Source of the DNA: an uncultured Azospirillum sp.
Lineage (GTDB): Bacteria; Pseudomonadota; Alphaproteobacteria; Azospirillales; Azospirillaceae
Length of the DNA stretch: 8,267 nt
Reading direction: 5' to 3'
NCBI GenBank assembly: GCA_937960755.1
Contig: CALGOL010000063.1
Span: 1 to 8,267, forward strand
This document shows positions 5,525 through 8,267 of the stretch, in pieces. Position 1 is the first letter of the stretch, and every line of letters begins with the position of its first letter. The position numbers and the translations under genes are program-made. Under the pieces are notes generated by a model, which was not told the DNA's origin, ran no database searches, and saw nothing but the letters and a program-made list of their open reading frames with translations.

Positions 5525-6145
5525 TTACAGCGAGCCGCCCAGCGTGCCCTTGGTGGAAGGCACGGCGTCGCGCTTGCGCGGGTCGATTTCGACGGCGTCG
5601 CGCAGGGCGCGGGCCAGACCCTTGAAGCAGCTTTCAATGATGTGATGGCAATTTTCGCCGTATAGGCATTCGACATGCAGCGTCGCCCCGGCGGCCTGGG
5701 CGAAGGCCTGGAACCATTCCTTGAACAGCTCGGTGTCGAAGTCGCCGATCTTGTCGCGCGGGAAATTGACCTTCCAAATCAGATAAGGCCGGTTGGAAAG
5801 ATCAATCGCCACCCGCGACAGGGTTTCATCCATCGGAATATAGGCGTGGCCGTAGCGGGTGATCCCCTTGCGGTCGCCCAACGCCTTATTCACCGCCTGG
5901 CCGATGGCGATGCCGCTGTCTTCGGTGGTGTGATGGAAATCAATATGCAGGTCGCCGTCGGCGACGACGGTCAGGTCGATCAGCCCGTGACGCGACAATT
6001 GCTCGAGCATGTGATCGAGAAAGCCGACGCCGGTCTTGACGTCGTAAACGCCGACGCCGTCAAGATTAACCGCCACGCGAATCTTGGTTTCCGTGGTGTT
6101 GCGTTCGATGGTGGCGCGCCGCGCGCCTGCGTCATTCGTTTCCAT
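5525..6145 (-). CDS. hisB: Imidazoleglycerol-phosphate dehydratase
   Basis: Converts imidazole glycerol phosphate to imidazole acetol phosphate using two bound Mn ions. This is the stand-alone 206-residue dehydratase, without the phosphatase domain of enterobacterial HisB, so histidinol-phosphate phosphatase must be a separate gene. Metal-binding repeats are clear: FLDHMLEQLSRHG (42-54), DFHHTTEDSGIAIGQA (69-84), PMDETLSR (104-111) and NCHHIIESCFKGLARAL (165-181). The C-terminus PSTKGTLGG (196-204) is typical. The start is ATG 6145 with no obvious ribosome binding site; an AT-rich GATAAAAATA lies just upstream. It appears to be the first gene of the operon, divergent from grpE, so the operon promoter should lie in 6146-6323. 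Confidence 0.97.
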   Translation of the reverse strand: METNDAGARRATIERNTTETKIRVAVNLDGVGVYDVKTGVGFLDHMLEQLSRHGLIDLTVVADGDLHIDFHHTTEDSGIAIGQAVNKALGDRKGITRYGHAYIPMDETLSRVAIDLSNRPYLIWKVNFPRDKIGDFDTELFKEWFQAFAQAAGATLHVECLYGENCHHIIESCFKGLARALRDAVEIDPRKRDAVPSTKGTLGGSL

Positions 6146-6323
6146 GGCGTATTTTTATCAGCATCGCCGCGTCGGCGCCAGAGGGTCGCCGCACTGCGCC
6201 GCCATCAAGACGAGACGGTTTGTTACTCAGGCCCCGGTTGACCTCGCGCGCCCCTAGCGCCTACATGATGGATGGGTTTAATTCGCCAAGAGATATTCAG
6301 GCAGAAACCGGAAGAGACGAAAA
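6146..6323. promoter_or_regulatory. Divergent promoter region between hisB and grpE
   Basis: This 178-base gap must start both the minus-strand his operon and the plus-strand grpE gene. For hisB I see only weak material: TTGATG on the minus strand (complement of 6213-6218) without a good -10, and GATAAAAATA a few bases before the ATG. No CIRCE element (TTAGCACTC/GAGTGCTAA) is present, so HrcA control of grpE is not supported here. I see no histidine-codon leader peptide. Confidence 0.5.
6238..6266 (+). promoter_or_regulatory. Candidate heat-shock (RpoH-like) promoter for grpE
   Basis: TTGACC at 6238-6243 and CCTACAT at 6260-6266 (TACATG at 6262-6267) resemble the alphaproteobacterial RpoH pattern of a TTG-type -35 and a C-rich CYTATNT-type -10. 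The spacing also fits a housekeeping promoter (18 bases to TACATG). It would give a leader of about 50 bases before the grpE ATG. Judged by eye; the -10 has mismatches. Confidence 0.35.
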
Positions 6324-6914
6324 ATGAGCGACGCTGTGAACAACGCCCCCGAAACCGACGCCGCCCTGGGCGCCGAGGCAGCGCCCGCGCCCGCTCCCGC
6401 AACGGAAGAGCGCGTCGCAGCGCTGGAGGCCGAAGTCGCCTCGCTGAAGGATCAGTTGCTGCGCGCCATGGCGGAAACAGAAAACGTTCGCCGCCGCGCC
6501 CAGCGCGATAAGGAAGACGCTTCCAAATACGCCGTCGCGGGGTTCGCTAAGGATTTGCTGGCGGTGTCCGATAATCTCCGCCGCGCGCTTGAAGCCGCGC
6601 CGGCCGAGTTGCAGGAAGCGAACGAGGTGCTGAAGTCGCTGGCGGTGGGGGTGGAAGCCACTGAACGCCAGTTGCTGGCCGCTTTCGACCGCCACGGGGT
6701 GAAGAAGCTGGAGACCCTGGGTCAGCCGTTCGATCCCAACTTCCATCAGGTGATGTTTGAGATCGAAAACACCGGCAAGCCGGCCGGTTCGGTGGTGCAG
6801 GAGCTTCAAGCCGGCTATGTGCTCAACGGCCGCCTGCTGCGCGAAGCCATGGTCGGCGTCGCCAAGGCCGGCCCGGACGAACCCGCCGGCCAGCGCATCG
6901 ACACCACGGCGTAA
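6324..6914 (+). CDS. grpE: GrpE, nucleotide exchange factor of DnaK
   Basis: GrpE dimers release ADP from DnaK and so drive the DnaK-DnaJ chaperone cycle in the cytoplasm; the long helices also act as a thermosensor. The 196 residues match the family length. Regions in order: a disordered Ala/Pro/Glu-rich tail (1-27), a coiled-coil helix (28-70, ERVAALEAEVASLKDQLLRAMAE then ENVRRRAQRDKED), a helical bundle (71-125), and the C-terminal beta-wing with the signature FDPNFHQVMFEIE (136-148) and VQELQAGYVLNGRLLREAMVGVAK (158-181). ATG 6324 has GGAAGAG eight bases upstream. Unlike many genomes, neither hrcA nor dnaK/dnaJ sits next to it; it is divergent from hisB and convergent with the DUF1329 gene, so it is probably monocistronic. 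Confidence 0.97.
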   Translation: MSDAVNNAPETDAALGAEAAPAPAPATEERVAALEAEVASLKDQLLRAMAETENVRRRAQRDKEDASKYAVAGFAKDLLAVSDNLRRALEAAPAELQEANEVLKSLAVGVEATERQLLAAFDRHGVKKLETLGQPFDPNFHQVMFEIENTGKPAGSVVQELQAGYVLNGRLLREAMVGVAKAGPDEPAGQRIDTTA

Positions 6915-6917
6915 CGA

Positions 6918-6959
6918 CGCCGCCCATTAGGCGGCGCTTGCCGACGCCGCCTAATGGGC
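6918..6959. repeat. 15-bp inverted repeat between convergent genes, possible bidirectional terminator
   Basis: GCCCATTAGGCGGCG (6922-6936) and CGCCGCCTAATGGGC (6945-6959) are perfect inverted copies around an 8-base loop. The first arm can also fold by itself as CGCCGCC/GGCGGCG around CATTA (6918-6936). It lies four bases after the grpE stop codon and 31 before the stop of the opposing gene, where a shared terminator is expected. No T-tract follows on either strand, so classical intrinsic termination is not assured. Confidence 0.6.
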
Positions 6960-6992
6960 AGTCCCTAATGGGCAGTCCCTAATGGGCTGTCA
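6952..6992. repeat. 14-base tandem direct repeat, nearly three copies
   Basis: TAATGGGCAGTCCC occurs at 6952-6965 and 6966-6979 exactly, then TAATGGGCTGTCA at 6980-6992 as a diverged third copy that runs into the DUF1329 stop codon. The unit shares TAATGGGC with the right arm of the adjacent inverted repeat, so the arm seems to have been copied in tandem, probably by replication slippage. Confidence 0.85.
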
Positions 6993-8267
6993 CTGCGTCA
7001 GCCGCGACCGCCGGTTGGGCTCCAGCGCCTCGCGGGTGAAGTAGGCGGGATCGAACGGCTTGCCGTAAATCGGCGGCGGCGCCTTGTTGTCGCGGCCGTT
7101 CACCATGTAGCGATTGTCGATGAAATCGTAGGTGAACTCCACCGCCGGGGCGAACAGCGGATATTGGCTGTGGGTCACGCCGTGGGCTTCGGCGTAACGC
7201 GCCAGCTTGTACTCCGGGTCGAAGTGATCGGCCATGACGATCTGCCAAGTGTCTTCGTCCAGGTAGTACAGCCGTTCAGGAAACGGGTGGCGGAAGCCGC
7301 GCTTCAGCCGCGCCTCGACAATCCAAACCCGATGCAGTTCGTAGCGCAGGAAGGACGGGTTGGGGTGCTCCGCCCATAAAAAATCCTCCGGCTCGACGTT
7401 CTCCTGAATCATGCGATAGGCGTTATAGGGGACGTACATCGCGCGTCGCCCCACCAGCCGATAATCAAAACGATCCAGCGGACCGGAAAGCATGTCCAGC
7501 ATGTCGGCGGTGCGCACGCCGTCGCTGGCCGGGTCGGCGACGCCATGGATGAAGTCGGAGGCGCGTTGGGCGCGCGGCTGGTCGGGCGCGCGATACCAGG
7601 CGACTCGCGGCGCGCGCAACGGATCAATCGAATCGATCAACAGCAGGCTTTGGCCTTTGATCCCGTCAGGCATCAGCCCGGTGCGGCGGTAACGCAGGGC
7701 GGTCAGGCCGCCCTCATCCAAATTAAAGGCCGATTGCAGGTCTTCGCGGAACAACCGGATGTTCAATTTGCCGTAGCGGTCGGGGAGCACGACGCGATCC
7801 AGCCGCACCATGGTTCCGCCGCGCCAGCGCAACAGATGGTTCCACATCGCTTCCGCCCCGGATTTGGGTTCCGGGAACGGAACGGCGATGCGGGCGCCGG
7901 TCACCACCAAGTTGTTTTCCGAAAGCTGCGCCGTGCGGCGGTTCTCCAATGCGGCATTGTAAACCGCCAGCGGCGCCGCGGCGCTGCGGTGGCCGGGATA
8001 GACCGGAACCTCGAAACGCTCCGACCGGCGCAGCAGTTCCCGCAACCCCCACGACAGCCGGACGCGGTAGCGGTCCAACTCGTCGCGGGCGACGGTGAAC
8101 CAGCGGGCGTCTTCAAAGAACGGGTCGGGGTGAGGTTTGCCGGGCTCGAAGCCCTTGACCGGGCGGGACAACCCGCCTTCCCAGGCTGGAATGAAGCGAT
8201 TGGCGGTGCCGGCGCGGACGCCGCCCATCGGCGTCAGGTCGGGGGGCGGCCCCGGCTCGTCCGGGTC
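6990..8267 (-). CDS. DUF1329 family protein, 5' end beyond the window
   Basis: 425 residues are visible and the frame is open to the window edge, so the N-terminus, where this family carries a secretion signal, is missing. The visible start LTPMGGVRAGTANRFIPAWEGGL fits the family's opening block. Further blocks are FEVPVYPGHRSAAAP, VPFPEPKSGAEAMWNHLLRWRG, the stretch DRFDYRLVGRRAMYVPYNAYR, HRVWIVEARLKRGFRHPFPERLYYLDEDTW, and FTYDFIDNRYMVNG near the end. DUF1329 proteins are thought to be exported proteins with a fold like outer-membrane lipoprotein carriers; they often occur beside RND-type or outer-membrane genes, which would lie upstream of the window here. The biochemical role is unknown. 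The ATG at 8226-8228 is internal to the LTPMG block, so it is not the true start. The gene converges on grpE. Confidence 0.85.
   Translation of the reverse strand, partial: DPDEPGPPPDLTPMGGVRAGTANRFIPAWEGGLSRPVKGFEPGKPHPDPFFEDARWFTVARDELDRYRVRLSWGLRELLRRSERFEVPVYPGHRSAAAPLAVYNAALENRRTAQLSENNLVVTGARIAVPFPEPKSGAEAMWNHLLRWRGGTMVRLDRVVLPDRYGKLNIRLFREDLQSAFNLDEGGLTALRYRRTGLMPDGIKGQSLLLIDSIDPLRAPRVAWYRAPDQPRAQRASDFIHGVADPASDGVRTADMLDMLSGPLDRFDYRLVGRRAMYVPYNAYRMIQENVEPEDFLWAEHPNPSFLRYELHRVWIVEARLKRGFRHPFPERLYYLDEDTWQIVMADHFDPEYKLARYAEAHGVTHSQYPLFAPAVEFTYDFIDNRYMVNGRDNKAPPPIYGKPFDPAYFTREALEPNRRSRLTQ

Noticed and set aside
6952..6992. Tandem repeats as a CRISPR array
   Set aside because: The units are 14 bases, directly adjacent without unique spacers, and fewer than three exact copies.

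Overview
The window looks like chromosomal DNA of a high-GC alphaproteobacterium, most likely in or near the Rhodospirillales. The reasons are strong G/C bias at third codon positions, a histidine cluster in the order hisB-hisH-GNAT-hisA-...-hisF-hisE-HIT, and a DUF1329 protein. The genus cannot be fixed from the sequence alone.

Layout. Positions 1-428 carry no convincing gene. A tRNA-Thr(GGT) with an encoded CCA lies on the + strand at 429-503, followed by a terminator-like hairpin near 611-657. Positions 704-935 look like an unannotated structured RNA on the + strand: several local hairpins, one with a GCAA tetraloop, a 13-bp long-range stem, and a clear intrinsic terminator. Positions 936-1229 hold no gene I can support, but contain a strong minus-strand terminator (1112-1156) that closes the his operon.

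Positions 1230-6145 are one tightly packed minus-strand operon. In transcription order it reads hisB, hisH, a GNAT acetyltransferase, hisA, a 58-codon ORF, a two-TM SLATT-like membrane protein, hisF, hisE and a HIT hydrolase. HisB, HisH, HisA, HisF and HisE supply the PRPP-to-histidinol-phosphate part of histidine synthesis except HisG, HisI and HisC; hisG, hisD, hisC and hisI are not in this window. The unexpected part is the two-gene insertion between hisA and hisF. The short ORF and the SLATT-like gene overlap as TGATG behind a perfect Shine-Dalgarno, and the SLATT-like gene favours TTG leucine codons, unlike its his neighbours.

Divergent from hisB is grpE (+, 6324-6914), with a heat-shock-like promoter candidate upstream and no dnaK or hrcA beside it. 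It converges on a DUF1329 gene (-, 6990 to the window edge, 5' end missing). The short gap between them is filled by a large inverted repeat and a 14-nt tandem repeat sharing the 9-mer GCCCATTAG.

The best candidates for something undescribed are the SLATT-like two-gene cassette inside the his operon and the structured RNA downstream of the tRNA.
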